Assembly (NCBI GenBank): GCA_963719325.1
Contig: CAVRBW010000002.1
Coordinates: 48,964-112,963 of the forward strand
Reading direction: 5' to 3'
Source of the DNA: DATBLE01 sp963719325
GTDB taxonomy: Bacteria; Actinomycetota; Thermoleophilia; Gaiellales; Gaiellaceae
Length of the DNA stretch: 64,000 nucleotides
How positions within the stretch are numbered: the stretch's first letter is position 1; the number at the start of each line of letters is the position of its first letter. Shown in pieces: positions 7,957 through 17,273 of the stretch. Below the pieces are notes generated by a model. The model was not told the DNA's origin and made no database searches. It saw only the letters and a program-made list of their open reading frames with translations. A program made the translations under genes and the position numbers.

Positions 7957-8825
7957 GCCGCCGGAAGTCTGACGACTTCCGGCGGGTGACTGTCCTCGCG
8001 GTCTGCGCGAGTGTGCCGCGCCCGCCATGTCGGTCGCGGCGACGTAAGACCTACTGGGCTTTCGTCTCTTCGCGCTGCTCCGCTTCGCGCCCGCTCGCGC
8101 GGCGCGAGATCGAAGTACCAGAAGTCGCGGCCGGTGACGGCCAGGGCGACGTTGTAGACCGGGACGCGACCGACGTAGCCCTCGAACGTCCCCGCGTGGG
8201 CATGCCCGTGCAGGACGATGTCCGGGCAATGGTCCGCGATCGGGCCGGCGAGCCGATGGCTCCCCAGGAAGGGCCAGATCCCGCGCGGCTCCCCTTCGAG
8301 CGTGGTCGTGGTCGGCGAGTAGTGGAGGAGCACGATCCGCAGGTCGCAGCCCTCGATCTCCCCCAGGCCACGCTCGAGCGCCTCGACGTCCGCGGTCGTC
8401 TCGGCGTAGACCTGGCGAAGCAGCGGCTCGCCGAAGTCGGGCAGCACGTAGTCCGGGAACCCGCCGACGAACCCTTTCAGGCCGACCACACCGACCTTCG
8501 TGCCTCGCACGTCGAAGCGAGCCGACTCGCGCTCGAGGATGTGGACGCCCGCACCGCCGAGAACATCGACCACCTCCGGCGCACGGTTCAGGTGCCAGTC
8601 GTGGTTGCCGAGCACCGCGCAGACCGGGACGTCGAGCCCACGGCAGACCTCGGCCAAGACGGCGACCTCGTCCGGATCGCCGCAGGTGGTGAGGTCGCCG
8701 GCCAGGAGCACGAGGTCGGTGCCGCGCTCGAGCTCCGCGAACGCCTTCGTTACCCGGGCACGCTCCGGCTCCGAGGCGTGGATGTCCCCCGCCGCCGCCA
8801 CTCTGATTGGACGCCCGTTCCGCAC
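7731..8825 (-). CDS. Calcineurin-like metallophosphoesterase
   Basis: The full metal-binding set is present: GDIH near residue 14, GDLTTCG, GNHDWH, the histidine in LLHYSPTT and HGHAHAG. The catalytic domain ends near 8050 (YFDLAPRE). The frame then runs a further hundred or so residues, rich in R and S, antisense to yjbQ until a stop at 7731. That tail is low-complexity and probably not native, so a frameshift near 8050 or a missing stop is likely. ATG 8825 is 32 bases from the divergent nucleotidyltransferase start. Substrate unknown. Confidence 0.78.
   Translation of the reverse strand: MRNGRPIRVAAAGDIHASEPERARVTKAFAELERGTDLVLLAGDLTTCGDPDEVAVLAEVCRGLDVPVCAVLGNHDWHLNRAPEVVDVLGGAGVHILERESARFDVRGTKVGVVGLKGFVGGFPDYVLPDFGEPLLRQVYAETTADVEALERGLGEIEGCDLRIVLLHYSPTTTTLEGEPRGIWPFLGSHRLAGPIADHCPDIVLHGHAHAGTFEGYVGRVPVYNVALAVTGRDFWYFDLAPRERARSGAARRDESPVGLTSPRPTWRARHTRADREDSHPPEVVRLPAAQFPTTWTSQRRSRSRSSSRKSTRCQVPSISSPSRIGIDSPAVPSSIAMQCECPLPKSTSSGQMFSVRRSQSSWA
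7958..7985. terminator. Hairpin between convergent genes
   Basis: An 11-bp perfect stem (CCGCCGGAAGT / ACTTCCGGCGG) with a 6-base loop lies two bases after the YjbQ stop. It has no clear T-run, but its place between convergent genes suggests a bidirectional terminator. Confidence 0.5.
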
Positions 8826-8856
8826 ATGCCGAGGATTCCCAACTGCGTGCGGTTAC

Positions 8857-9450
8857 ATGCCATTCCGCGCCGGGTACGAAGGCTTCGTGCCCGCCCACGA
8901 CAACGATCTCAACGGGATGGTGCCGACGCTCAAGCGCGCTGCGGCCGCACTCCGCGACGCCGAGATCCCCTTCCTGGTCGCAGGCGGCGTGGCGTCGTGG
9001 GTCCGCGGCGGTCCGGCGACCGACCATGACCTCGACCTGATCGTCAAGCCGGAGGACGCCGAGCGCGCGCTCGGCGTCCTGGTCGAGACCGGCATGCAAC
9101 CCGAGCGACCGCCGGAGGAGTGGCTGGTCAAGGCCTTCGACGGAGACGTGATGGTCGACCTCATCTTCGCGCCCGCCGGCCTCGCGGTGACCGACGCGGT
9201 CATCGCACGAGGCGAGGAGCGCGAGGTCGACGCGATGACCATGCGCGTGATGCGGCCCGAGGATCTCCTGGTGACGAAGCTGATGGCGATGACCGAGCAC
9301 ACGATCAACTACCGCAGCTGCCTCGAGATCGCGCGCTCGCTCCGCGAGCAGATCGACTGGGACGACGTCCGGCGGAGAACCGCAGGCTCGCCCTTCGGCC
9401 GGGCCTTCTTCGTGATCGCGGAGGGTCTCGAGGTGATCGAGCCGGCCTGA
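8857..9450 (+). CDS. Nucleotidyltransferase-fold protein
   Basis: About 197 residues. IPFLVAGGVASWVRGGPATDHDLDLIV carries the GG(x)nDxD metal-binding pattern of the minimal nucleotidyltransferase superfamily (seen here as AGGVASW and HDLDLIV), followed by VDLIF and an EDLLVTKLMAM helix. This resembles DUF6036/AbiEii-type and antibiotic-NTase-like proteins. ATG 8857 or GTG 8887 could be the start. Divergent from the phosphoesterase. Target unknown. Confidence 0.7.
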   Translation: MPFRAGYEGFVPAHDNDLNGMVPTLKRAAAALRDAEIPFLVAGGVASWVRGGPATDHDLDLIVKPEDAERALGVLVETGMQPERPPEEWLVKAFDGDVMVDLIFAPAGLAVTDAVIARGEEREVDAMTMRVMRPEDLLVTKLMAMTEHTINYRSCLEIARSLREQIDWDDVRRRTAGSPFGRAFFVIAEGLEVIEPA

Positions 9451-9453
9451 GAG

Positions 9454-10491
9454 CTAGGCCGCTTCGCCCAAGCCGGCGACCTCGCGCAGCATCGACAGCG
9501 TTTCGAGCGCGTTCGCCTCGATCTGGCGCACTCGCTCGCGGGTCAGCCCGAGCTCCTTGCCGATCGCCTCGAGCGACATCGGCTCCCGGGCGCCCTCGAG
9601 CCCGTAGCGAAGGACGAGCACGAGCCGCTCCCGGTCGGGGAGCTCGCCCAGAGCCTTGCGAAGCGTCTCCTCGCGCAGGCTGATCTCGACCTCCTCGTCG
9701 GTTTGCACCTGGTCGGCGGGAAAAAGGTCGCCGTACGAAGCGGACGCGTCCTCGCCGATCGGCCGATCGAGGCTCGTGACGGCCCGCGCGGCGGCCTTCA
9801 CCTCCCGAACCTGCTTGAGCGGCAGCTTCGCCGCCTTCGCGAGCTCCTGCTCGGTCGGCTGCCGGCCGAGCTTCACGACCAGCTCGCGCTCGGCGCGGGC
9901 GATCTTCTGCTCGCGCTCGACGATGTGCACCGGGATGCGAATCGTGCGCGACTTGTTCGCCACCCCCCGCTGGACGGCCTGCCGGATCCACCACGTCGCA
10001 TACGTCGAGAACTTGAAGCCTCTGCGGTAGTCGAACTTCTCGACCGCGCGGATCAGCCCGATGATCCCTTCCTGGATCAGGTCGAGCAGCGACAGGCCGT
10101 GCCCCTGGTAGCGCTTGGCGATCGACACGACGAGGCGGAGGTTGGAGTTGATCATCAGGTCCTTCGCCGCCTTTTCGCCTCGCTCGATTCGCTTCGCGAG
10201 CTCGACTTCGTCCTCCGCGGTCAGGAGCCGGTACCGGCCGGCTTCGTTCAGAAAGAGCTGGAGCGCGTCGGTCGTCGCCTGGACGAGGTCGCCGTTGGCA
10301 AACGTCGCGTCGTCCTCCCGCACGCGGCCGCAGTCGTCGCTGAGCTCGATCCCCCGCTCCTCCAGCTGTTCGTACACGCGAGCCAACTCGTCTTCGTCGA
10401 GGTCGATGTCGTGGATCAGGTCGTTGAGCTGCGACAGGTTCACGCAGCCCTGCTCCTCGGCCCGATCGATTAGCGCCATCAGTCGGTCCAT
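9454..10491 (-). CDS. RNA polymerase sigma-70 factor, primary-type (RpoD/SigA-like)
   Basis: 345 residues with regions 1.2 to 4 of group 1/2 sigma factors. Region 2 contains LINSNLRLVVSIAKRY-type sequence (here MINSNLRLVVSIAKRYQG), LLDLIQEGIIGLIRAVEKFD and the -10 recognition block FSTYATWWIRQAVQR. Region 4 ends in LGLTRERVRQIEANALETL. A short, acidic region 1.1-like N-terminus (DLDEDELARVYEQLEE) is present. It could be the housekeeping factor or a close paralogue; the genome would have to be checked. Convergent with the nucleotidyltransferase gene, four bases apart. Confidence 0.93.
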   Translation of the reverse strand: MDRLMALIDRAEEQGCVNLSQLNDLIHDIDLDEDELARVYEQLEERGIELSDDCGRVREDDATFANGDLVQATTDALQLFLNEAGRYRLLTAEDEVELAKRIERGEKAAKDLMINSNLRLVVSIAKRYQGHGLSLLDLIQEGIIGLIRAVEKFDYRRGFKFSTYATWWIRQAVQRGVANKSRTIRIPVHIVEREQKIARAERELVVKLGRQPTEQELAKAAKLPLKQVREVKAAARAVTSLDRPIGEDASASYGDLFPADQVQTDEEVEISLREETLRKALGELPDRERLVLVLRYGLEGAREPMSLEAIGKELGLTRERVRQIEANALETLSMLREVAGLGEAA

Positions 10492-10534
10492 GGATCCCCT
10501 AGGGTCGGTGCCCGGTCGACCAGGACCTTAACCG

Positions 10535-11086
10535 CTACAGCAAGCCGCAATACCTGGCCGTGTTCGGCCATGGCCAGTACCCGCGTGTCCGATAGGCACG
10601 TTCGGCCACCCACATCTGCTCCAGAGGCGTCCAGTGCTCGGCCGTTCCTTTTCGATGGAGCAGACTGCGGCCGTAAGTGGTCTGAAACTCGAGATCCATC
10701 TGCAGCCCACCGTAGTAGGGGGCGTCCGGGTCGCGCCACGAGCCCTCGTATCGGTGGATGCAGAGCCACTCCCGCTTATGTGGCGGATTCAGCGCCTCGC
10801 GCTTGGCGACGGCGGCCCGGCGCTGCCACAGCTGGAGCACCCGGCGGCTGTGGGCGATGCTCCGCATCTGCAGAGCGAGGTTTCCGGACGGGGTGGGCTG
10901 ACGGTGCATCAGGCGCTCCCAGCGCCAGGTCTCGTCCCGGTGGGTGGCGATCAAGTCGATCAGATTGACCATCGCCGCTCGTTCCGCTGCGAGGTCGCGA
11001 GCGCCGCGCTGCTGTCGCGCGCCCGCCTGAGGGACGAGAGCGACGGCGAGGGCAGCGAGCAGGGCAAGCAGGCATGCGTGTCTCAC
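10535..11086 (-). CDS. Secreted transglycosylase-like (Rpf-type) protein
   Basis: 183 residues from GTG 11086, chosen because AAGGAGA lies seven bases upstream. The N-terminus (ACLLALLAALAVALVPQAGA) is a signal peptide. The C-terminal part, WLCIHRYEGSWRD through YYGGLQMD to WPWPNTARYCGL, matches the small lysozyme-like fold of transglycosylase/resuscitation-promoting-factor domains, with E in RYEG as the likely catalytic acid. It would act on peptidoglycan outside the cell. A helical linker of about 80 residues joins the two. Confidence 0.75.
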   Translation of the reverse strand: MRHACLLALLAALAVALVPQAGARQQRGARDLAAERAAMVNLIDLIATHRDETWRWERLMHRQPTPSGNLALQMRSIAHSRRVLQLWQRRAAVAKREALNPPHKREWLCIHRYEGSWRDPDAPYYGGLQMDLEFQTTYGRSLLHRKGTAEHWTPLEQMWVAERAYRTRGYWPWPNTARYCGLL

Positions 11087-11234
11087 GCGCGTTCTCCTTC
11101 GTCTTGCTCGGCGACGGCAGGAAGCGACAGACAAAGAGGCGCGCACCGGGTGGCACGCGCCGCGGCCGCAGAGCCGTCTGGCTTTCCGAATCCGTCGGGG
11201 ACCGTAGCAACCCGCCAGGGGTGGGCGCCAGGTA

Positions 11235-12233
11235 CTAGGTGAGCGCTTTGGCCACCCTGCTCTGGAAGCTGATGATCAGCCGCTCGCTGTCGGGGAGGAG
11301 CCTTCCGCTCTCAACCAGGCCCGCGCGGACACCTCGCTGCACCGACGCGACCAGCGCCGAGTCCTCGCGTCCAACCTGGTCGTCGAACTCGATCAGCTCG
11401 CGTGCTGTCCCGTCGTCGACGTCTGCCCCGAAGAAGTAGTCGAGGAAGCCCACCGTGCGGTCGGGCGTCTCGGGCCAGACCGGGCCGATCGAGAGATTCG
11501 CGGGCCCCGGGTAGACGTTCACCTTCAGCGCCGGCCAGACCAGGTGGAACTCGCACTGACCCTCGCCTTCCCGCGCCCGGCTGCGCTGGCTCCAGCAGGG
11601 CCCGTCGCCGTCGAGCTCGAACACGTCCGGATCGACGTCGACCAAACGACTGAAGCCCGGGTGCGCAACCGGACAGTGATAGCACTCGAGGTAGTTCTCG
11701 ACCGCGATCTTCCAGTTCGCAGCGAGCTCGTAGTGGACGCGCTCGCGGAAGACGAGACCCACCGGATCGAAGGCCAGACTCAGCCCGCCCAAGGCCTCGC
11801 GGAGCGGCGCAGCATCGGGGTCGGCGTTGACGAAGAGAAACGGTCCCCAGGTCTCCAGCCGGAGGGGAACAAGCGAGAGCCTGTCCGCCTCGAAGCCCGC
11901 TTCACGTTCGGCGCGCGGCGCCGACCGCAGTGTGCCGTCGAGCCCGTACGTCCAGGCGTGGTAGGGGCACTGGAGCGTCTCGCGCCGCCCCTCCCCGCTG
12001 GCGATCTCCGAGCCGCGGTGGCGGCACACGTTCAAGAAGGCTCGGAGCTCGCCTTCGCCGTCGCGGACGATCACGGCGGGCAGCCCGCCTGAGCTCGACG
12101 CGAAGAACGTCGAGGGCTGCGAGACCTTTGCCTCGTGTCCGACGTAGTGCCAGGACGAACGGAAGATCCGCTCCTGCTCGACGCGCAGCGTCGCCTCGTC
12201 CGTGTACCACGCCCACGGATAGGTGCCGGTCAA
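11235..12233 (-). CDS. Rieske non-heme iron oxygenase, alpha subunit
   Basis: 332 residues. The Rieske [2Fe-2S] site is complete (C70-R-H72 and C89-P-Y-H92). The mononuclear iron site NYLECYHCPVAHPGF supplies two histidines, and the acid ligand is probably in the C-terminal FDDQVGRED. It belongs to ring-hydroxylating/carnitine-oxygenase-like proteins that act on aromatic or quaternary-amine substrates with an external reductase. No reductase or ferredoxin gene is adjacent, so its partner must be elsewhere. Confidence 0.88.
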   Translation of the reverse strand: MTGTYPWAWYTDEATLRVEQERIFRSSWHYVGHEAKVSQPSTFFASSSGGLPAVIVRDGEGELRAFLNVCRHRGSEIASGEGRRETLQCPYHAWTYGLDGTLRSAPRAEREAGFEADRLSLVPLRLETWGPFLFVNADPDAAPLREALGGLSLAFDPVGLVFRERVHYELAANWKIAVENYLECYHCPVAHPGFSRLVDVDPDVFELDGDGPCWSQRSRAREGEGQCEFHLVWPALKVNVYPGPANLSIGPVWPETPDRTVGFLDYFFGADVDDGTARELIEFDDQVGREDSALVASVQRGVRAGLVESGRLLPDSERLIISFQSRVAKALT

Positions 12234-12277
12234 TCTGGACCCTCAAATCGGGCCGACCGAAAGCCGATGAGGAGACC

Positions 12278-13501
12278 GTGCGACGAATCGTTGTCTGTGC
12301 GGTGCTCGCCTGCGTGCTCGCCGGCCCGGCCCAGGCCGGTCGAGGGCTGCTCGTCGGGGTTGCCGACGACTCGCTGAAGTGGAACGCCAGCACGCAGGCT
12401 CAGGCCGCTCTCGGATACTCGCGTGATCTCGGGCTCGGCGCCGTCAGGGTGACGGTGCCGTGGCAAGCGGGCCAGACGCGGCTTCCGCTCGCACAGCGAG
12501 GGCCGGTCGACCGCATGATCCTTGCCACGTGGGGGCGGCGATTGCGCGTCGTCCTGTCCGTGTACGGCCGCGCCGACGATGCCCCGCAAAGCACCGCCAC
12601 GCGCGGCGCGTACTGCGCGTTCGTTTCCAGCCTGCTGCGCCGCTATCCGGGCGTGAACGACGTGGTGATCTGGAACGAGCCGAACTCGGCCCGTTTCTGG
12701 CGGCCTCAGTTCGCGGCCGACGGCACGAGCCTCGCACCGGCAGCCTACGAGGCTCTCCTCGCGCAATGCTGGGACGCCCTGCACGCCCTCCGCCCGGGAG
12801 TGAACGTGATCGCCGCCTCGTCTCCCCGCGGCAGCGACAACCCTTCGGCGTCCTCGAATGCCTCCCACTCGCCGGTCAACTTCTATCGCAAGCTGGGCGA
12901 GGCATATCGCAGGACCGGCCGCCGTCAACCGATTCTCGACACGGTCGGACACAACCCGTATCCGCGGACAAACGCGGAGAGGCCCTGGACGCGCCACCCG
13001 GGCTCGACCATCGGCCAGGGCGACTACGACAAGCTCATGAGCGTGCTCACGGAGGCGTTCGGCGGCACCGCCCAGCCGTTGCCAGGCGAGGGCCGCGTGA
13101 GCATCTGGTACATGGAGCAGGGCTTCCAAACCGCGGTCGACCGGTCGAAGGTGGGCTTCTACCATGGGCGCGAGACCGAGAGGCAGGTCATTCCCTCCTG
13201 GGTTGCCGGCTCTGCCGGGTTCGGCGGGCCGGCGCCCGATCAGGCGACGCAGCTCCGCGACGCCCTCGAGCTCGCCTACTGCCAACCGGCAGTCGGCGCC
13301 TTCTTCAACTTCGAGCTCGCCGACGAGGCCAGGCTCGACGGCTGGCAATCGGGACTGCTCTGGGCGGATCTGACCCCCAAGCCCTCCTACCAGGCGTTCA
13401 AGGCGTCGGTCAGGGCGGTCGCGGCGGGACACGTCGACTGCGCCCGCTTCGCCGCGATCGGCTTCACCGCGAACGCCAAGCGCGCGTACGTGCCCGGCTA
13501 G
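12278..13501 (+). CDS. Secreted glycoside hydrolase of the clan GH-A type
   Basis: 407 residues starting at GTG 12278 behind GAGGAGA. The first 21 residues form a signal peptide (CAVLACVLAGPAQA). A TIM-barrel-like layout follows, with the acid/base candidate E134 in VIWNEPNSARF and the nucleophile candidate E280 in IWYMEQGF. These occupy the usual beta-strand 4 and 7 positions of cellulase/xylosidase-like enzymes. The target polysaccharide is unknown. A second secreted glycosidase-like protein is encoded at 14850. Confidence 0.75.
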   Translation: MRRIVVCAVLACVLAGPAQAGRGLLVGVADDSLKWNASTQAQAALGYSRDLGLGAVRVTVPWQAGQTRLPLAQRGPVDRMILATWGRRLRVVLSVYGRADDAPQSTATRGAYCAFVSSLLRRYPGVNDVVIWNEPNSARFWRPQFAADGTSLAPAAYEALLAQCWDALHALRPGVNVIAASSPRGSDNPSASSNASHSPVNFYRKLGEAYRRTGRRQPILDTVGHNPYPRTNAERPWTRHPGSTIGQGDYDKLMSVLTEAFGGTAQPLPGEGRVSIWYMEQGFQTAVDRSKVGFYHGRETERQVIPSWVAGSAGFGGPAPDQATQLRDALELAYCQPAVGAFFNFELADEARLDGWQSGLLWADLTPKPSYQAFKASVRAVAAGHVDCARFAAIGFTANAKRAYVPG

Positions 13502-13521
13502 TGGTTCAGTAGCGTTCGGGC

Positions 13522-13881
13522 GTGTTCGTCCGCTCACTCGCACAAGCGGAAGCCTTCACGACTGCCGACGGAAGCACGATCCGCGAGCTCCTCGGCCTTC
13601 CCACCGCCCCGATCCGCAATCAAAGCCTCGCCGAGGCGACCCTCGGGCCCGGCCAGGCGACCGAGCGCCACTACCACCGCGAGTCGGAGGAGATCTACTA
13701 CGTCGTCGAGGGCGCCGGCGAGCTGGAGCTTGACGGCAAGCGGCGACGCGTGGTGGTCGGCGACGCGGCGCTGATCCCACCCGGTGCCTGGCACCAGATC
13801 CGAGCCGACGAGAGCGGGCCGCTGCGCTTCCTCTGCTGCTGCGCCCCGGCCTACAGGCACGAAGACACGTTCTTCGAGTAG
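13522..13881 (+). CDS. Single-domain cupin protein
   Basis: 119 residues from GTG 13522. Cupin motif 1 is complete (HYHRESEEIYYVVEGAGELE), giving two histidines and a glutamate; motif 2 is PPGAWHQI. A metal-binding single-cupin fold is clear, but the substrate is not. It follows the glycosidase by 20 bases and may be transcribed with it. Confidence 0.8.
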   Translation: MFVRSLAQAEAFTTADGSTIRELLGLPTAPIRNQSLAEATLGPGQATERHYHRESEEIYYVVEGAGELELDGKRRRVVVGDAALIPPGAWHQIRADESGPLRFLCCCAPAYRHEDTFFE

Positions 13882-13901
13882 CGCTCGTCTGTGGACAAAC
13901 C

Positions 13902-13936
13902 GTGACGCTTTCGTCACACCCGAGTGCCAGGCACTC
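13902..13936. repeat. Pair of small palindromes in an intergenic gap
   Basis: GTGACG-CTTT-CGTCAC (13902-13917) and the perfect GAGTGCC-A-GGCACTC (13922-13936) lie side by side. The words GTGGACAAA...CGT(G/C)AC flank them as a direct repeat (near 13891 and 13940). They could be an operator for the F420-type gene at 14015 or a dispersed genomic palindrome. Confidence 0.5.
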
Positions 13937-14014
13937 GTGGTGGACAAAACGTCACACATTCGTTTGACCCTGACGCCCGGCACCGTGGCTCGAGCCGGCA
14001 GGTAGCTTTCGGCC

Positions 14015-14788
14015 ATGCGGGTCACGATTGGCGTCCAGGTCATTCCCCAGCACGGCGACTTCGAGCCGATGAAGCGCGCCTGGGTCGAAGCGGACTCGCT
14101 CGGTGTCGACCGCATCTACAACTGGGACCACTTCTTCCCGTTGAGCGGAGACTCCACCGGAAAGCACTTCGAGTCGCTGACGATCCAGGCGGCGATGGCT
14201 GCGCTGACGAGCCACGCCGAGATCTCGTCGCTCGTGATCTGCAACTCCTACCGCAACCCGAGCCTGCTCGCGGACATGGCGCGCACGATCGACCACATCT
14301 CCGGGGGTCGGTTCATGCTCGGGATCGGCTCCGGGTGGTTCCAGAAGGACTACGACGAATACGGCTACGAGTTCGGGACGGCGGGCAGCCGACTTCGCGA
14401 CCTCGACCGCGCCTTGCCGATCATCAAGGCGCGCTGGGCCAAGCTGAACCCGCCGCCGCTTCGCCGCATTCCGATCCTGATCGGTGGCGGCGGCGAGAAG
14501 GTGACGTTGCGAATCGTCGCCGAGCACGCCGACATCTGGCATGCGTTCGGAGACCCGGCGACGATGAAGCGCAAATCGGACATCCTCGACGACTGGTGCG
14601 CGAAGGTCGGCCGCGATCCATCCGAGATCCAGCGCTCGACGACGGTCGCCAGGCTGAGCGGCGAGACGTCCGCAGCCGATTCCTATCTCGAGCTCGGCTT
14701 CACCGACTTCATCGTCAGCGTCTCGGGCCCTGACTGGGACCTCGACCCGCTGAAACGAGTTCTCGCCTGGCGAGACAGCCTGGCGTAA
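14015..14788 (+). CDS. LLM-class (F420-dependent-type) oxidoreductase
   Basis: 257 residues in the bacterial luciferase-like fold. DRIYNWDHFFPL, DHISGGRFMLGIGSGWF and RIPILIGGGGEKVTLRIVAE are typical of actinobacterial F420-dependent members. The cofactor is inferred from the subfamily, not from a unique residue. It has an isolated position after a palindrome-rich gap. Substrate unknown. Confidence 0.83.
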   Translation: MRVTIGVQVIPQHGDFEPMKRAWVEADSLGVDRIYNWDHFFPLSGDSTGKHFESLTIQAAMAALTSHAEISSLVICNSYRNPSLLADMARTIDHISGGRFMLGIGSGWFQKDYDEYGYEFGTAGSRLRDLDRALPIIKARWAKLNPPPLRRIPILIGGGGEKVTLRIVAEHADIWHAFGDPATMKRKSDILDDWCAKVGRDPSEIQRSTTVARLSGETSAADSYLELGFTDFIVSVSGPDWDLDPLKRVLAWRDSLA

Positions 14789-14849
14789 ACCCACCCGTTC
14801 GAGGGAGAGTGAGGGTGGCCTCGCAGGGGACCACCTCCGATGAGAGATC

Positions 14850-16505
14850 ATGGTCCGGGCGCTCCTGATAGCCGCCACGGCGCTGGCTCTTGCCCCCGCA
14901 GCCGGCGCAGGCGTCCTCGCATACCCTTCCGCCCAGACGATCCCCGCCTCAGGACGTCTGCCCCAGGACGGGGCGGCTTCCGTATCCCTCAACGCGGCGA
15001 TCGGCGAGCGGGAGGGCGCCTGGATCGTGGTCACCGGCGCGACGAACGTCACAGCCTCGATCGACGGCGCACAGCTCGGCCCCTTGAAGGCGGGCCTCTT
15101 CTTCGGCCACTACGTCGCCGCCGCCGGGCGCGCCGTCCCCGACGCCCTCCTTCCCTGGGACGGCTCCGGCCACGCAACCGAGAAGCCGAACCAGCCGCTC
15201 TATCTCCAGGTCTTCGTACCGGAGGACGCGAAGCCGGGCGGCTACCGGGCGACCGTCCACGTCAGCGCCGATGGACGAACGACCGACGTGCCGGTCACGA
15301 TCAGGGTATTCGGCGTGCGTCTGCCAGCGTCGAATGCCGCCGACGGCAACCTGCTGACCTCGTTCCACGTCGTTCCCGAGTCGTACGTCAGCAAGGCCGA
15401 CGCCCTCTACCACTTGGGCTCGAATCCGGCTCGAGCCGCGGCGAACGAGGCGCTCTACTCCTTCCTCGCCGCCTACCGGATCTCGCCGGCAGGCTGGGGC
15501 TTTGGGGAGCCCCGGAAGCCGGACGGCTACACGTCATCGTCGAAGTGGTGGCTCGACGCGGCCGGGAACATGATCCGGGAGAACAGGATCGGATTCGCGG
15601 CGATGCGCATCCCGATCTCGAACCAGCGGGCCAGCATGCGGAACCGAATCGCCGGCATCTCGCCGTTCGCACTCGAGAGCTGGTGCGGCTACCTGCAATC
15701 CGTGCGTGCGTTCTGGGATCAGCATGGCTGGCTGCAGAGCCGGATCCCGTACCTCTACACGCTCGACGAGCCGGCGCAGGGGGCGGCAAGGTTCGTCGCA
15801 CAGCAGGCCGAGACCGGCCACCGCTGCTTCCCCGGCGCTCGGATGCTCGTGACGGGCAACCCCACTCAGGCCAATGGCTTTCTCTGGGACGACCGGAACG
15901 ACGACGACGTGGACGTGTGGACGGTGCTCTCCCGCCGCTACTACGGTCAGTTCCGCCGTCCCCGGCAGTTCCAGTCCCTGATCGAGAAGGCACAGCGCGC
16001 GGGGAAGATGATCTGGTCGTACACCTACAGTGGGGTGCGCGGCACTCCGGGCTACAACGCGACCGAGCCGCTCTCCGACCCGCGTGTATTCCTGCTGTGG
16101 AACGCGCTCGAGGGCATCCGAGGGACGCTCTACGGCCAGGGGATCACGTCCTACGGCCCAGGGAGTCCCTTCGACGGGCTTCCGTCCGGCGGCGAGTTCG
16201 TCCTTCTCTACCCCGGGCGGAACGGCCCGATTGCCAGCGCCCGCCTCGAGCAGATCCGCGACGGGATCGAGGATTGGGACGTGCTGGACATCGTCCGGCG
16301 AAAGCGCGGACTCTCGGCCGTCCGCAAGATCCTCGCGGACGCGGGTCTCTTCAGCGCGACGATCGCGAAGGTGAAGCTCGCCTGCACCGCAGGTTGCGAC
16401 CTCAGAGGATCGACGAAGTACGCGTGGCCTCAGTGGTCACACGACGCTGCCACCGCTGCCAAGATCGAGCAGGCGAAGATCGCCGCGCTCAAAGCTGCCT
16501 CCTAG
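14850..16505 (+). CDS. Secreted DUF4091-type glycoside hydrolase-like protein
   Basis: 551 residues. A signal peptide (LIAATALALAPAAGAGVLA) leads into a beta-sandwich-like N-terminal domain (to about 150), then a long domain with SRIPYLYTLDEPAQG and LLWNALEGIRGTLY. The C-terminal block, ARLEQIRDGIEDWDVLDIVRRK, is characteristic of DUF4091, found at the end of glycosidase-like extracellular proteins. The acid pair DEP is a plausible catalytic site. Convergent with the damaged methyltransferase gene only three bases away. Confidence 0.75.
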   Translation: MVRALLIAATALALAPAAGAGVLAYPSAQTIPASGRLPQDGAASVSLNAAIGEREGAWIVVTGATNVTASIDGAQLGPLKAGLFFGHYVAAAGRAVPDALLPWDGSGHATEKPNQPLYLQVFVPEDAKPGGYRATVHVSADGRTTDVPVTIRVFGVRLPASNAADGNLLTSFHVVPESYVSKADALYHLGSNPARAAANEALYSFLAAYRISPAGWGFGEPRKPDGYTSSSKWWLDAAGNMIRENRIGFAAMRIPISNQRASMRNRIAGISPFALESWCGYLQSVRAFWDQHGWLQSRIPYLYTLDEPAQGAARFVAQQAETGHRCFPGARMLVTGNPTQANGFLWDDRNDDDVDVWTVLSRRYYGQFRRPRQFQSLIEKAQRAGKMIWSYTYSGVRGTPGYNATEPLSDPRVFLLWNALEGIRGTLYGQGITSYGPGSPFDGLPSGGEFVLLYPGRNGPIASARLEQIRDGIEDWDVLDIVRRKRGLSAVRKILADAGLFSATIAKVKLACTAGCDLRGSTKYAWPQWSHDAATAAKIEQAKIAALKAAS

Positions 16506-16508
16506 CCG

Positions 16509-17235
16509 CTACGGCTCCGCCTTCACGTGCAGGTTGGCGAACAACGCGCCCGGAACGGGGTCGCGGAGCAGCGCGACATGGCCGTCGAGGAACCGCGCGA
16601 GCGCGTTCATCACGGCGATCAGCGGCCAGCCGAGCCAGCGCATCCGGATCCGCTGGCAGAGGATGTCGAGGTACACCGTGACGAGCATCACCAGACACGC
16701 GGTCGTTCCGGAACCGGGCTTTACCGCCAGCGAGCGCCACTCGGCGCCCGTCCGAAACAGGTACTCGAGCCCTTCGTGCGTCCAGCGCCAGCGGTCGTGC
16801 GGAGACGGGTGGTACACGTAGACGCCGTGAGTCGAGGCGAGCACGCACCCGCCGGGCGCGACGACACGGCGTAGCTCGCGCACCGCCGCCGCCGGGTCGT
16901 CACAGTGCTCGAGCACCTGGGTGCAGAGCACCACGTCGAAGCTCCCGTCGGGAACCGGCAGCGCCTCGATCGGGCCGACCAGATCCGCCCACGGAGTCTC
17001 GACCGTGTCGACCCCGACGTAGCTCGCTTGCGTACGGGGCGAAGAAGGACTCGTACGGCTTCTGGCCGCAGCCGATGTCGAGCACGCTGTATGGCCGCCC
17101 GTGTCGCTCGTGTGCCTCAGCGGCCTCTGCCTTCAACCACGAAACGAGCGGCTTGCGCACCGCATAGGACGGCCGCCCGATGCTCGGCGAGCGCCAGACC
17201 GCGCCGGCAGGCTCGAGGTCGGGGGCTCGCACCAT
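16509..17235 (-). pseudogene. Class I SAM-dependent methyltransferase, frameshifted
   Basis: The first frame (from 17235) encodes the SAM-binding strand YSVLDIGCGQKPYESFF. The rest (LVGPIEALPVPDGSFDVVL, CTQVLEHCDDP, LRRVVAPGG) is in another frame. Reading shifts near 17020-17030, at a run encoding PYASE / SYVGVD. A one-base change restores a single methyltransferase of about 240 residues. This is either a real pseudogene or a sequence error. No substrate can be named. Confidence 0.75.
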
Positions 17236-17273
17236 CGCGGCGAGTCTAGGCTCCAGCCGTCTAGGCTGCCCAG

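Noticed and set aside
14840..16681. Plus-strand frame of about 610 codons overlapping the DUF4091 gene
   Set aside because: Arg/Pro-rich frame without domains; the other frame has a signal peptide and a known domain.
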